A stretch of DNA of 64,000 nt from Iris pallida (lineage: Eukaryota > Streptophyta > Magnoliopsida > Asparagales > Iridaceae), in contig JANAVB010029819.1 of the NCBI GenBank assembly GCA_029216955.1, positions 30,618,204 through 30,682,203 on the forward strand, written 5' to 3'. Shown in pieces: positions 49,221 to 61,813 of this stretch. How positions within the stretch are numbered: position 1 is the stretch's first letter; every line of letters starts with the position of its first letter. The position numbers and the translations under genes are program-made. The notes beneath the pieces were generated by a model that was not told where the DNA came from, ran no database searches, and worked only from the letters and a program-made list of their open reading frames with translations.

Positions 49221-50286
49221 CTACCTTCTCTTCTGACGAGAAGGTGGTGACGCAATCCGATACCGACAAAGTGGGGAGTACTCAAAAGATGCTGATCGTA
49301 AAGTTCGATCAGCAGGCATTCGAAGAGGTGCTCTCGAGGGATGGCTCTACTCCCTCAAAATCAGCGAAGCCAAACAAGTCTCGCAAGACTTGGCTTTCGA
49401 AGGCTCGCTGCATATATCCTGCTAGTGTCATAGCAGATATGCAACTGGAGTACTCTGTCACATGGGCGCATGACTCTGCCACAGAAGTTCTCCAAATGGA
49501 GAAGGCTCACACCATTTCGGGATCTACTAGTCCAGTGACTTTCTTCCTGTACAACAAACAACAGGGTGTTCAACACCCGAGACTTGGCAAAGAAAAACAC
49601 TACGATGCCAAGAATCGGGGTGTGTGACACTCTGGGCAAACCCGACGAGGCTTATAAACGAAGGAGGCAAAACTGGAAGGAAATAGCGCTGCTCCACCAA
49701 GCATGCGCCCAAAGCCATGCGCCCAAGGGAGTATTTGGGCGCATAACCCCAACCAGAATACTTCTGTATTAAGCAGGCTGGGCATCCAGGGTCATGCGCC
49801 CAAGGCTATACGCCCAGGCTCACTTGATCCATACTATGCGCCCTATCAAGGAGGCTCAAACATGCTGTCAAGGAGCTTGCGCCCAAGGCCAGTCTCCAAG
49901 TCCTATGCACCCATAACAAAAAGACAGGCCCTAACGCATATAGAACGGGGCTGTCTTCAAGGATATCATAGAACTTATGTGTGGGGGTTTCCCCTGCACG
50001 TGAACTAAGTCTGGATGCGCCAACTCTCCTTACGAACCCACATACAAAGCTCGGCTATGTATGCAACATGTGTAGTAAGGCAAAACTCCCTTCCACTGAC
50101 TTGTGTGACATGATAAATCATAAGCGTAAAGCGAGGGAGGACATAATAATTCATAGTGCACATCCATGCACTAGTATTGTTATCAACTGTTGTTGCTCCA
50201 AAGCAACAGGAGTGCCTCAGAGAAAGTCCGCATTTCGACGGCTGCACTTCTCTGACGAAGAGAAACCACTGTATGTTTCATCCAAT
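49221..50286 (+). other. Tat 5' leader with GCGCCCA repeats, copy 2
   Basis: Counterpart of 18449-19501. It has one additional word copy near 49707 (agccatgcgcccaag doubled). No supported ORF. The 147- and 101-aa frames differ from those in copy 1. Confidence 0.6.
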
Positions 50287-52176
50287 ATGGCTTCACGGGG
50301 CCTTCCTTACGGAAGCCCTAATCAAAGACGGTGGACTACGAACCCAACTTTCTCTCTCAGTTCTGCGAGAAGAAAAAAAAAAGTCTACCAACAGATGGCC
50401 AACAGGCTGTCACATCTGAAGAAGTCTACATGGGTACTCGGTCAAAGACAAGGTTCCGTATGGACAACGAAGAATCCTAAGCTGGTGGTAGTATTCCCTC
50501 AGAGTCTGAAGTGGATGACCACCACACTGAGGGTAGCCTTCTAGACGACGATGATCCCTCCGAATTCGATGGCGACTATCTACCTCCTCTACCTGAAGAT
50601 GAAGGACTTGTCCACTCGAAGACACACAGTATCAGCACCAGTGGTACTATTTTCTTTGTTCATCCTCGTATGTTATCTACATATATGGCACACGGAGAAA
50701 GACCTGAAGAAGCCAGTGATCAGATCAGCAAACGGTTAGAGGATCTGGAAATAGCATTCGCCAAGATCACTGATATGCTTACCAGTATCATGGCGGTTCA
50801 AGTTGCTGGGGCAGTTCCTCCACCTCAACAGAACGTCTTGGCTCACGCTAGCCCGACTCACAGCAACAACCTTTTTTCACTACAAAAAGAGTATCATTTC
50901 GTTGCGCCTCTTCCAAATCTTACAAATGTCGGAGGTGGTCCTTCGCCAACGACGCTTGACAACCATTCAGCAACCATTTCCCAACACCTGCTCAATCAAC
51001 AGGATGTAATTGATTTCCTGGTCGCTCGTCTCGACACCATCTCACACAAAGACGAGCTTCAAAAGATGGAGATATCTCAACCGTATCCTCCTGAGTAGGA
51101 AAACGCTGCTTTCCCTCCTAACTACAAGCCACTGATGCTAAATTCATTTGACGGGTTGACTTCTCTTCGTCAGCACATGACGTACTTCAACATGCAGACT
51201 CTGTACTTGCCCAGAGACGATCCATTCTTGTCAAAGCTATTTATTAGCACCTTGTAGGGGGTTTCAAATGGTTCTGCAGTCTGCCTGACTGATGTATTAA
51301 TTCATCCAAAGTCTTGGAGAGGTTGTTCCTCAACAGGTTTTATGAGAGTGGCATGCATGTTAGTATCTCCACCCTCATCGAGACCAAGCAAAGGAGGACT
51401 GAGTCTGTCATCGCCTTCATCGAACGCTTCAGGCGGCTAGCACTGAAGATGCCCTTCGGCATACCAGACTCAGAACTTATGGATACTTGTCGACATAATT
51501 TTCTTTTTATAGTGATGTTTTGTCTGGGTATACATAAGTATGATACATGGCCTGCTTTCATTGGGGCCACTGATGCTGCTGAAAATGATATTCCTAACTA
51601 GGAACTACTGGGGTTGAAAACACCCAAACCCGAAGATAAGGGCAAGCATCCTCAAACTATCCCTGTTCGTGGGGGTAAAGGAAACGAAGTCCTGAAGGTC
51701 GACACATCTAAAGGAACTTCCAATTCACAGGGCGCTTCCGACAAGCCTAAGAAGACCTTCTCCTTTGGCGAAGACGATGTCATTACCATCTTTCATATAT
51801 TGACGAAGGGTAATAACCTGATATTGCCTCCACCACGACGTCCTGCAGAGGCGATCCAGCTCAACGATCCCAAGTACTTCTCTATCATCAGTACATATAT
51901 CATTCCACCAAGGACTACATCTTCCTGAAAAAGAAGATACAACAGCTTAACGAAAGCCAAGTGATCAACCTCGAACCTGAAGACAAGGTCGTATCTTCTA
52001 ACATGATCTCTCTTCAGTTTGGTGAATTTTCTCCCATAGAAGTCCCAGACCGCGTGGTCACGATTCCCAAGGCAATAATAGAAGTCGTCAACCTACCGCC
52101 AGCTCGCAACCCTACCTTGGTGCCACTCACGACTGAACGTGGTGAGATCATGTGGGTCCATCCGGACCTTGTGTAA
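50287..52176 (+). pseudogene. Tat gag (capsid) pseudogene, copy 2
   Basis: Counterpart of 19502-21433. A frame at 50511-51098 joins the coiled-coil part (ERPEEASDQISKRLEDLE) to DFLVARLDTISHKDELQKME without the frameshift of copy 1. It then stops at a private TAG after SQPYPPE. The capsid core (51314-51601) has RRTESVIAFIERFRRLALKM and ends at a further private stop (IPN then TAG). Later pieces to 52176 match copy 1. Non-functional. Confidence 0.8.
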
Positions 52177-52461
52177 GAAGTGATGCAGGGGGTAGTAACT
52201 CCCAAAGCAAAAAGGGGCAAGAAGTACAAGTCATGCCATATTGTATCCCCTCACATCTACGAGGTTCTATCTGGCGAAACGCGATCGGAGAAGACTTATC
52301 TTCGGATATACGACCCCACATAAGATGATGCGGTACCTTTTTAACCTTCTGCTGCCCCCACAAGCTCAGAAGTCGGCCCGTCTAAGCGTCTAACTACAGA
52401 CAAAGCCAAAAAGAAGAAGACGCGGTTTGATAAATCTCTGAAGGCGCCAGCTCCCGAAGGC

Positions 52462-53397
52462 ATGGATCGGCCCTACAACTTTGACATACTGGAAAAGCTA
52501 GAGAATACATCTGCCAGGTTGTCTCTGTTCGATCTATTGCGACGCTCCAAGGAAACGCGGAAGGCCTTAAGTAAGGCATTACTACATACCGATTCTTATC
52601 TCGCTGAAGTCAAAGCCCCAGTTGAAGATCCTGTCTCCTGTCTCCTCTGCCACAGCACTATGGAAGTGGTGCCCAACATTACCTTTTCACAGGAGGAAAT
52701 GCTACTCAAAAATAATCATCATGATAGACCCCTGTACTATACAGGGTATATCGGGGCTATCAAGGTGGACCGCATGCACATCGATCCAGGATCATCCCTC
52801 AGCATCATTCCTAGAAGTTTGCTTCAAATTTTGGGAATCTCTCTGCATAAGCTATCTGCAACCAACACAACTATCATTGCTTTCAATATTGATCAAAGCC
52901 ATCCGCTAAGTAAGATCAGTCTCAAATGCCAGATCGGTGATCTCCGAACGGAGGTTTCCTGCTATGTGATCGATGCTAATGTATCCTACAACGTCTTGTT
53001 GGAAAGTCCATGGATACACGAGAACATGATCGTTCCTTCCACACTTCACCAGTGCTTCAAGTACGTCAACAGCAACGGTATCGTGAAGACGGAGTTTGCC
53101 GTTGTCGATCCTTTTAAGGGCATCAAAGCTTACTATGGAGATTCGGTACTTTACCAATCTCAGCCCCCCAATGATGACAGCAACAAAGCTGACAATGAAG
53201 CTGAAGCAAGTTCATCCTCCAATGATGGTCCCCTGATCATCCGAGTCAAAGGACGTACTACTCCAAAAAGTACTCTGAAGCCTCTCACAATCTGGGTGAA
53301 AAAGAAGAACCCTGACAAAGTCAAGCCATTGACCATCACTCTCAGCAAGATACCCCGGGAGGAACCTACTAATGCCCGTCCTCCCAATCCTGAATAA
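52462..53397 (+). pseudogene. Tat aspartic protease region, copy 2
   Basis: A 311-aa open frame with DPGSSLSIIP (from 52783) and CYVIDANVSYNVLLESPWIH, followed by an acidic/basic spacer (NKADNEAEASSSSNDG). It is longer than in copy 1 because two stops of copy 1 (after GIEA and at tacttag) are sense codons here. Still separated from gag and RT by stops. Confidence 0.82.
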
Positions 53398-54169
53398 TTA
53401 CCCTATGTGGTGAACTCGGCCAAGACTATGGCTCCTCTTCCAGAAGATGATCCTCTCAATGAGTATATCAATACTCATAATAATGTACCTTTAGTAGATG
53501 ATGTTATCCCTGAAGAAGAACTTGCGTATTTTCTTAGTAAAGGTTTATCTTTGAATTACTCCGATGTCTATCAATCTATAAACCACTACATAGATACGAT
53601 ATATACTCTAGAGAACGGCATAGGACCATACCTCTGTATGCCGTTCATGATGCCTCACCTACGGGAAAAAGTTTACCCTGATGATATCCTCTACTTCATC
53701 ATTCCAGCCAGAAAGAAGAATGAAGAACTAATCATTTTCGGTCGTATAATTGGCGAGAGAAAGTTCGTTCCAGACTCTACTTCTCCCAAGCATAACACAT
53801 AAGCTAACTACGACTCTGGAAAAAATGCAACTTTTTCGGTATAGTTGGCAGGCCAAGAATATCATCCAGAACATGGGATATGACATCAAAAGCGACAAGG
53901 GACTAAATTACGGCCGAGGACGACGGTTGCCAATACGACACTTTGCTCCTCTCGTTAAACCCGAGAACTACTATCAACGAAGCGGTGTTGGTTTGGGTTA
54001 TGTCACTCCTCCAACAACTTTCGAAAGATCAGATGATGAAGCAGATCGTTGTTCTCATTCTTCTGATTCCTTCCTCTGGGACTCAGACTCCAGCATTGGC
54101 GATATATTCAAAGTAACTCTGTCCGTCAACATGGTTTTCGTTGACCAAATTACAGACGATATCTAATCA
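53398..54169 (+). pseudogene. Tat pol linker with G-patch-like segment, copy 2
   Basis: Counterpart of the copy 1 linker: EEELAYFLSKGLSLNYSDVY, a stop after SPKHNT, then AKNIIQNMGYDIKSDKGLNY and RRLPIRHFAP. The middle matches the degenerate G-patch-like segment of Tat elements. Confidence 0.7.
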
Positions 54170-55849
54170 ATCGAGCTTGACCAATGGGCTCAAAAGATTG
54201 ACACTAGGTGGGAGCTGTGCTTCGAACAACGTGAACCACCTACTGAACACGAAGTCATCCAAGTCAATTTAGGAGACGAATCATCTTTCAAACCAATCTT
54301 CATCTGTAAAAGTCTATCTGGCGATGAACGCCAATCTCTTATACAGCTTATAAGAGAATACATCGACATCTTCGCATGGAGCTATGAAGACATGCCAGGC
54401 TTGGACCCTAAAGTCGCCATGTACCGCCTGAATATTTCATCTAAAGCTAAGCTAGTGAAGCAGCAACAACAACGATTCCGACCAGACGCCATGGAGGCTA
54501 TCGAGAATGAAGTCAAGAAGCTCTTTTTCAGTGGATTCATTCACGAAGAACAACACCCAGACTGGGTTGGCAACATCGTTCCAGTCATGAAAAAGAATGG
54601 TAAAGTTCGAGTCTACATCGATTATCGTGATTTGAACTCTGCATGCCCGAAGGACGAGTTCCCTTTACCGATCACCGACGTAATGATCAACAATATTTGC
54701 GGCTTCGAGCGGATGTCCTTCATGGATGGGTTTTCAGGCTACAACCAGATCAAGATGTTCTCCGACGACGAGAAGCACACATCTTTTCGAACACCGTTCG
54801 TGGAATACTGCTATATGGTGATGCCCTTCGGATTGAAAAATGTAGGGGTGACATACCAACGAGCCACAAAAATAATTTTTTTCAATCAATTGCGCAAAAC
54901 TGTGGAGTGCTACGCAGACGATATCGCAGTCAAAAGTTGTCTCAAGGGCAACCACCTCCAAGACTTGAGAACGGTGTTCAAACTATTACATGCACACCAA
55001 CTCAAGATGAATCCAACCAAGTCGTTTCTGGGAGTCTCCAGCGGCAAGTTCCTTGGTTTCGTCATCATTTCAAAGGGTATACATCTGGACCCAGAGAAAG
55101 TGAAGGCTATCCTCGATATGTATCCTCCAAGAAACCTCAAAGAGCTACGCAGACTACAAGGAAGGCTAGCCTACATCAGACGATTTATTTCGAACCTCTC
55201 AGGAAGGTGTCAACCATTCACTCAGCTCATGAAGAAAGGCATATCTTTCGTCTGGATTGAACAATGTCAACGCGTATTCGACGACATCAAGGCGTATCTT
55301 ACAAGCCCTCCAGTATTGGTAGCTCCAATAATGGGGAAACCCTTCTTACTATATGTCCGTGCTATGGACCATTCTCTTGGTGCCCTATTATCTCAGAAGA
55401 ATGAAGGCGGCCATGAACAGGCAATCTACTACCTCAGTTGCACAATGGTGGGTGCCGAGCGCAGATACACACCGGTGGAGAAGAAATGCCTTGCACTAGT
55501 ATTTGCCATCCAGAAGAAATACTACTATGTGTCTGGGCAGACTATCCATATTATATCTAAAGTCAACCCTCTCAGAATAATCATGACTAAGTCGGGCTCT
55601 CTCAATTCCCGTTTAGCTACATGGACAATGTTGTTGACTTCATACGATATGCTCTTCGTTCCTCAGAAGGAAGTAAAAGGCCAGGCATTAGCTAATTTTC
55701 TAACAGCTCATCCGGTGCCAGAATCGTCAAACTCTACGACAAAATCCTCGACGAAATGGTGGAGTCTAACACTGCAACTGAAAAAATCCCCATTTGGCGA
55801 ATGTTCTTTGACGGTGCATGAAGAACATGACCTAAAGAAAATATCATAG
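54170..55849 (+). pseudogene. Tat reverse transcriptase and RNase H, copy 2
   Basis: Longest credible frame in the window (at least 485 aa from 54392, open upstream to about 54170). Order: pre-RT YIDIFAWSYEDMPGLDPKVA, RT motifs YIDYRDLNSACPKDEFPLPI, FMDGFSGYNQIKMFSDDEK and MPFGLKNVGVTYQR, then the catalytic box as YADD (54911-54922), the connection region, and RNase H with DHSLGALLSQ, RRYTPVEKKCLALVFAIQKK and a tail QALANFLTAHPVPE. It ends just as the second RNase H starts in another frame. YADD instead of YVDD/YIDD and the downstream frame change argue against activity. Confidence 0.93.
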
Positions 55850-56230
55850 CCAGAGTAGGTGTCATGCTCATGTCACCTGACCATCTGATTATACATCGTG
55901 CATATTCTCCTGTGAAACCATGCACCAACAACATTGCCGAATATAATGCTCTATTAATCGGCCTACAACTGGCGAAGCAACTGGGAGTTGACTATCTAGA
56001 AGCTTACGACGATTTTAAGCTAATAGTCAGTTAGGTCCGAGGAGATTATGAAGTTTGCCAGGAAGATCTCATCCACTACTACAGAGCAACAATCGAGTTG
56101 GCGTCTACTTTTGCTGGATTCTTTATCGATCACGTGCCTCGACTACAGAATATAGAAGCAGATGCTCTAGCCAGTCTCGCTGCTTCCTTGACCGTTCCTA
56201 CCAATACTCAACAGTCGATCAGAACTATTC
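55801..56230 (+). pseudogene. Tat second (archaeal-type) RNase H
   Basis: In the frame starting at 55801 the text FFDGA, then NNIAEYNALLIGLQLAKQLG, then DDFKLIVS and finally ADALASLAASL follows the acid-residue plan of the extra RNase H (aRH) that defines the Tat lineage: Asp, Glu, Asp, Asp. Three stops interrupt it (TGA 55819, TGA 55828, TAG 56032, the last probably from CAG). It lies beyond the duplication breakpoint and so exists only once in the window. Confidence 0.82.
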
Positions 56231-56439
56231 TGTGTGAAATATGCCTTGCATATTCATCATAGTTACGCAACGGAAACAAGCGTCGATGTTAAAGACTGGA
56301 GATTGTTTTTCATAGACTACGTCGTCTATGGAATCCTCGCCGAGGACCCGAAGGAAGCAGTGTCTATCCAATGGCGATCCCTCAGATTTTACTACGACAC
56401 AGCTACCAAGATGATATACCGACACTTTTACGATGGGCT

Positions 56440-57124
56440 ACTGTTATGATGCTTATCAGAAACGAAAGCCAAACACGCACTCCGAGAGGCTCACGATAGA
56501 GTTTGTGGTGCACATCAACTAGGACCCAAATTGCAAGATTGTCTCAAACAAATAGGTTATTACTATCCCACAATGATAGCATATGCTGTTGAATATGCAA
56601 AAAAGTGTAGAGCTTGTCAGTTCTATACCGATTTCATTCATCAACCTTCAGAGTTTCTACACCCGACGGCAGCATCCTGGACGTTTGAAGCCTGGGGCAT
56701 GGACGTTATAGGACCAATCAGCCCGCCATCCTCCAAAGGACATCGGTTCATCATAGCCATAACCGATTACTTCTCCAAATGGGCGGAAGCTATACCGCTT
56801 ACTGAAGTGAAGGTGTCAAACGTGATCAGTTTTATTAAACATCACGTCATCTATCGCTTTGGCCTACCTCACAGGATCATCCATGATAATGGTCCACAGT
56901 TCGTAAGCCACGCATTCTATCGGTTCTACGATAGGAATCGAAACCAGAACGTAGCCTATACTGCCTACAATCCAGCGGCTAACGGGCTAGCAGAAGCCTT
57001 CAACAAAACCATTATAAAACTTCTCAAGAAGTTCGTGTCTTCAAACAAACGCGATTGGAATAAAAAGCTCGGTAAATGTCTATGGGCCTATCGTGCAACG
57101 GTCCTGACTCCAACAGGAAGTACG
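56440..57124 (+). pseudogene. Tat integrase, interrupted by LTR insertion
   Basis: Integrase with an HHCC zinc finger (EAHDRVCGAH ... KKCRACQFY) and a DDE core: GMDVIGP (Asp codon 56702), HDNGPQF (Asp codon 56885), and NGLAEAFNKT (Glu codon 56993). The second Asp and the Glu are 35 residues apart, the canonical spacing. The frame runs open from 56531 to the C-terminal WAYRATVLTPTGST. There it is cut by the TGTCACGACC end of a minus-strand LTR at 57125. The left flank gtacg is the candidate 5-bp target duplication. Its partner would be outside the window. Confidence 0.93.
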
Positions 57125-58254
57125 TGTCACGACCAACACCCGGATATAGGGTTACGAATACGTGGGCCATGCCCAGCCTACGCCGCAGTATCGGCGGTAG
57201 AGCGCTGTCAAGTACCCTATACTAACTACCATATCTATAGATCCATAACTAGAAATGTACTCTTGTCACATCACGAAAGCTAAGGAAGATAAGACAAGAA
57301 ATAATAACAATATCACTAGAACAACTAGAATCTACAATGATCATATGAGACAAGTATAAAACAGCAGAAAACAATGACACAACTAATAACTACCAGACCT
57401 AGAACTCCTGAGAGACAACTCACGGTAAAGAATACTGAGAACCACCCCATCTAGCAACATCCTGAAGTCCAATAATGGCATAACAACTCCTAAAATTTTG
57501 TCAACATATCCAGTCAGGATGGAACGAGCACAAATCTTAAATAACAGTTCTAATTAAACGATATCAAAAATATAGCAGTAAATAGAGAGAATATACAAGA
57601 AATCACTAAATGTACATGTGAGTGTCATGGCAAGGTAAGCTATAAATCTAGAGGTAGAACAAGGCAAGTAAAACTGATCGTGGCATGTACAAGAATCAAG
57701 AATCACCTATCTAGGTATGTGAGTACTAGCTACTATACGTGGCCGGCTTGGGAACTTTTATAATAGTAACAGGCCTGGCTAGCCATACGTGGGGTGTATG
57801 ATCAACACTCACAATCAATAGGTGCACAAGGTGTACACAATAGGCTTTGACCACATATCTATACTAATACTCCCCGTCCCCCGACTAGTATAGTGGATCC
57901 AACCATGACACATCATGGCACACGATTCTCTGAGAGGGTAGCTAGCCTTCGCAGGAATCGTGTCTATACAATGCACAAGGAACAAGAAAGACTTGCACAA
58001 GATATACCAAGGAAAGCAAGAAATAAAATCTCATGACAGGATCCAGGGAAATACCAATCCGTGTGAATAATGTGTCAAGAGAACAAGGATATCTACACTA
58101 AATACAAGAAACATAGACGATATCATAAAACAGAATTATTATCAGAGAATGTACTCGCCTACGACCTGGTGGAATATGTCAAATGAGTCCTAGAACAGTG
58201 CCTCGAGGACCTATAGGTAGAATACTGTATCAATATAAGGATTTGGAAGTAAAA

Positions 58255-58610
58255 TCAAGTCATACTGTCAAACTAGGTCAATCTAAGTCAAGGGTTGACT
58301 TACAGTTGACTTTTGGTCAACTGGTCAACTTTGGTAAATCCTAGGTCAACTCTAGGTCAAACTTGACTAACGTTGACTAACAGTTGACTTTGGGTCAACT
58401 GGTCAACTTTGGTCCAGTTCTAGTCAATCTTAGGCTACGGTTGACTTTCGGTTGACTTTGGTTAAAATAGTCAACTGTGGTCAACCAAGTTCAAAACTAG
58501 TCTAACCTAGGTCAATGTTGACTCTACTTTGACGTTCAGTCAAAGCAGTCAACCATGGTCAAACAGGGTCAAGGCTAGTCTCTATAAACATCTACAGGGT
58601 CAACACATCA
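58255..58610. repeat. TTGAC/GTCAA-dense block with 78-bp repeat
   Basis: About 27 copies of TTGAC or its complement in roughly 350 bp. Two near-identical segments start at 58302 and 58380 (acagttgactttnggtcaac, then tggtcaactttgg). The five-base word is the core of the plant W-box. The block lies in the 3' third of the minus-strand LTR. Confidence 0.85.
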
Positions 58611-58847
58611 ATTTCAGTGATTTTGAAATCACTGGAATCGATGGATCTCAAAATACCACAAAAGAAGAAAGATTATAATAATAGGGTAAAAACCTACAGA
58701 TGTTGTCGGATGGTGAAACAACCATCACCAACGTGTCCATAATGGTCGAAATAGCTAGAATAACCTGCCCATAAGTCCAATTTGGACACAGGGGCAAAAA
58801 GGTAATTTTGAGTCAAAACGGGATCCGTGTTGGACCCACTTTGCACC

Positions 58848-59220
58848 GAAAAATGTGCAAGAATACTAGTCCACTAAACCTAACAAATTATATGTCCACG
58901 AATCCAGAATGACGATACGAACCCAACGGTATTGCCCGAATTGGATTCCGTTAACCCGATCTCAAATTGGTCCATTGACCCGGATATTGGAATCCGATTT
59001 GTACGAAAAAGCGTGTCGGAGCCAATGTCCTCAAAACTCAGCAAATTATAGGTCAACGAGTCCAGAATTACGATAAGAACTCAACTATATGTCCGGAATT
59101 GGATTCCGATGAGCCGATCTCAAAATGACCCGCTGACCCGGATATTGGTATCCGACTTGTACCGAAATGCGTGCCGGAACCAATGTCCACCAAATCTAAT
59201 AAACTTTATATGAAAACATG
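58848..59220. repeat. 158-bp tandem repeat within the LTR
   Basis: A unit with aaattata-ggtc-acga-tccagaat, ttggattccg and gacccggatattgg recurs with period 158 (the last word at 58977 and 59135). A third partial unit follows to about 59220. Non-coding. Confidence 0.8.
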
Positions 59221-60251
59221 CTAGAACGACACCACGAGTCTACTGGTGGTGTCAGAAATTGAATCTGGAGTCCCGTGTTCAAAAATGGAATTTTATAAGT
59301 TGGAAATTACGAATTCGGATGGCCAATTTTGGCGTCGAATTCAACCAATCAAACGTGCTCACAATGAAACGAAACGGGAGGGGTAGTAAGAGGGTTATAC
59401 CAGCTTCACATAGGAACAGGTAGCACGCCAGACGGAGCTACGATAGAGGAGATACGAACCGACGAAGTTGGCTCCGCAAAACTGTCCAAAAATTACACAA
59501 TTTAAACAGTCAACTTGGTGGCCGGTTTTGATGTATCAAACGACGAAATTAACAGACGAAAATTGATAGAAGTGAAGAGCTATATACCGAGATTGTAACG
59601 GAGCGAGGAAATTGTCGATCCAATGGTCGAATTTTCCAGAAAATCTGCACGAAGTCGCTGTCCTGGGCGCGAATTCTGTGTTCCGTTCCCGCGCGCGTCA
59701 CGGCGGAAACCCGTGCCAAATGTACGAATCGGCTAGGCTGCGCGTCGGAGAAGTCGAAGCGCGCCCCAGGGTAGTTCGTCGGGGTCGCCCGGCCATGGGT
59801 GGCCGGCCACGGCGTCGTGCGGTGGCCACCGACACAGCTGCGGCCGCTGCTATGGCAGCTGCTGCTGCCGCTCATATTGTTGCCACTGCTCCCTGCAACT
59901 GCTCCTGTGCGCGGCTGTGGTGCACGCGGCCAGGGTGGCGGCGGTACGACGCGGCGGCGGCCCAGCGGAGCACGGCAGCGGCGAGCGACGCGGTGGTGGG
60001 GATAGTGTGGTGATGGTGTAGTTGATGGTGGTGGGGTTGAATAATGGTGATGGTGGTGGTGATAACAATGAAGAAGAAGAAAAAAATGAAGAAGGAGAAG
60101 AAAAATAATGATGAAGAAGAAGAGTGAAGAAAATAAAAGAATGGGAGAGGGGGTTGCTCTCGTACATCAGGGGGGTGCTGTGGAGTCGGGTACAGGAAAG
60201 AGAGAGAAGGTGATGTATGGGGGTGGGTGAGAGAGATGAGAGAGAAAAAGT

Positions 60252-60298
<47 letters not shown>

Positions 60299-60430
60299 GG
60301 TATATATATGTAAAGAGAGATAGAGAGATATTATGAGAGGAAATAGAGAGAGGGAGGGGTAGTGGTCGGCTGCTAGGGGGGCTTGTGTGTGTTTATGTAG
60401 AGTGTGATGTGAGGTGAGAGAGAAAGTGAG

Positions 60431-60469
<39 letters not shown>
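60252..60469. repeat. Pair of (AT)n microsatellites
   Basis: (AT)n runs at about 60252-60295 and 60431-60469, each preceded by a GA-rich agagagaaa context. The second looks like a duplicate of the first with its flank. A third run lies at about 61783-61820. On the minus strand these could act as the TATA region of the LTR. Confidence 0.85.
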
Positions 60470-60589
60470 CAAGGAAGATACATTGAATGCTAGAAACAAG
60501 TCACACCCGGGCCGGCCCACTACAGAAACCAAAACAGACAAAGGGCCGGGCCCGCTACAGAATCCAAACAGAGAAATGAAATCAAAAAT

Positions 60590-61450
60590 AAAAAAAGGGG
60601 GGGCACGTGGCGCTTCAGCGCGGGCCCCGAGGGGCCAGGGGGCACGTGGGACTGACGCGGGGTCCGGGTCTGAACGCGGGGCCCGAAAGGCCTAGGCCAG
60701 GCGCTAGGCCCGGGGGGGGGCCCGGGGGGGCGGCCGAGGGGGCTCGGGACACGGCGTCAGGAGGAGGCGCTGGCCCGCCGAGAGGGCGCAGGAGAGACGG
60801 AGCGCGCCGGCGGGATCCGCGGCACGGCGAATGAACAAGGCCAGCGCATCCGAACGGAAGAAAGACCGGATGCGGATCACCGGACCGCCAAGGCGAGGAG
60901 GACGGCCAAGGCAGGAGGAAAGCAGAGGGGAAGGGCGGAGACCCAAGGCCGTCGACGCCGGGCAGAGGAAGGGGCGACCCGAGGAGGGCGGGGAGAGGTG
61001 GAGCTGCTCGGGTCCGCCGAGAGAGGGACGGTCGAGGGGAGTTGGCGGGCCGCAGGGGGCAGAGGGGCACGTAGACGAGGGAGCCGGAGAGCCTCGACGA
61101 GGAGGGGAGGTTGCGCGCGGGGAGCGACACCTGGAAGGGAGGCGCCAGGGAGGAGGAGGTAGGGGTGCGCCGCGGAGGGGCCGGAGGAGCGCTAGGGGTA
61201 GCGGCTCGCTCCTAAAGAGAGAAGGGCAGCCTCCGCCTGGGGATGGGCGGGGATCCAGACCAACCCCATGTAGGCCGGGTGTTCCCAGTAAGCGCCGGCC
61301 GGGGAAGAGGAAGTCGGAAAAGAGGCGGAGGCGGAGGGGACTGCTGCCAGGACGGGGAGGAGGCTCTCTGTCGCGGCGGAGGGAGGAGTCGGAGGATAAG
61401 GAAGAGAAGGAGGCTCCAGGAGGAAGGCGCCTGGCTGGCACAGAGGCAAC
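60590..61450. other. GC-rich, non-coding block in the LTR
   Basis: The plus strand is G-rich with many GGGG and AGGAGG words. Both strands stay open for long stretches (207 aa plus, 245 aa minus), but the products are Arg/Gly/Glu- or Pro/Ser/Leu-rich strings without a domain. I treat it as the GC-rich leader of the minus-strand LTR. Confidence 0.6.
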
Positions 61451-61782
61451 CTGAGGTGTAAAACTCCTATTTTTTATTGTTTTTTATTATTTGATTAGAC
61501 TTAAAAATGAATTTATACAATTTATGGTTTTATTTTATTTTTTTGATGACCCGGTTTGGCCAATTCAGCCCGAACAGGGCCTGAACAAAATTTAAGTTCA
61601 TGTGAGCATGTGGGGTGACAAAGATGGCCATGTAGGAACATTTCATGTGTGTGCAAATATTTTAAATATTTTTGAGACTTGATTGAATATTTATTGGCTT
61701 TTGGTACAAAATTTATGTTTTATTAATAAAATAATATTTTATAAGATGGTAGAATTTTTTGGACCCATACATGGGTGAGCGG

Positions 61783-61813
<31 letters not shown>

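Larger units (their letters stand above)
24754..55536 (+). repeat. Tandem segmental duplication, copy 2
   Basis: Second copy of the duplicated block, 30.8 kb long. It is longer than the equivalent part of copy 1 mainly because of a tandem triplication inside the CACTA element and an extra interval holding a MITE. Homology to copy 1 ends after gtgtctgg at 55536. Beyond that point the Tat pol reading continues without a break into the rest of the RNase H domain, so this copy keeps the ancestral right flank. Confidence 0.93.

Noticed and set aside
59612..60013. 133-aa Ala/Arg-rich plus frame
   Set aside because: GC-rich low complexity within the LTR, a competing frame is open on both strands, and no domain is recognisable.
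60615..61454. 245-aa and 171-aa minus and 207-aa plus frames in the GC-rich block
   Set aside because: Open in several frames on both strands, with Arg/Gly or Pro/Ser strings and no motif. Lies within the LTR.
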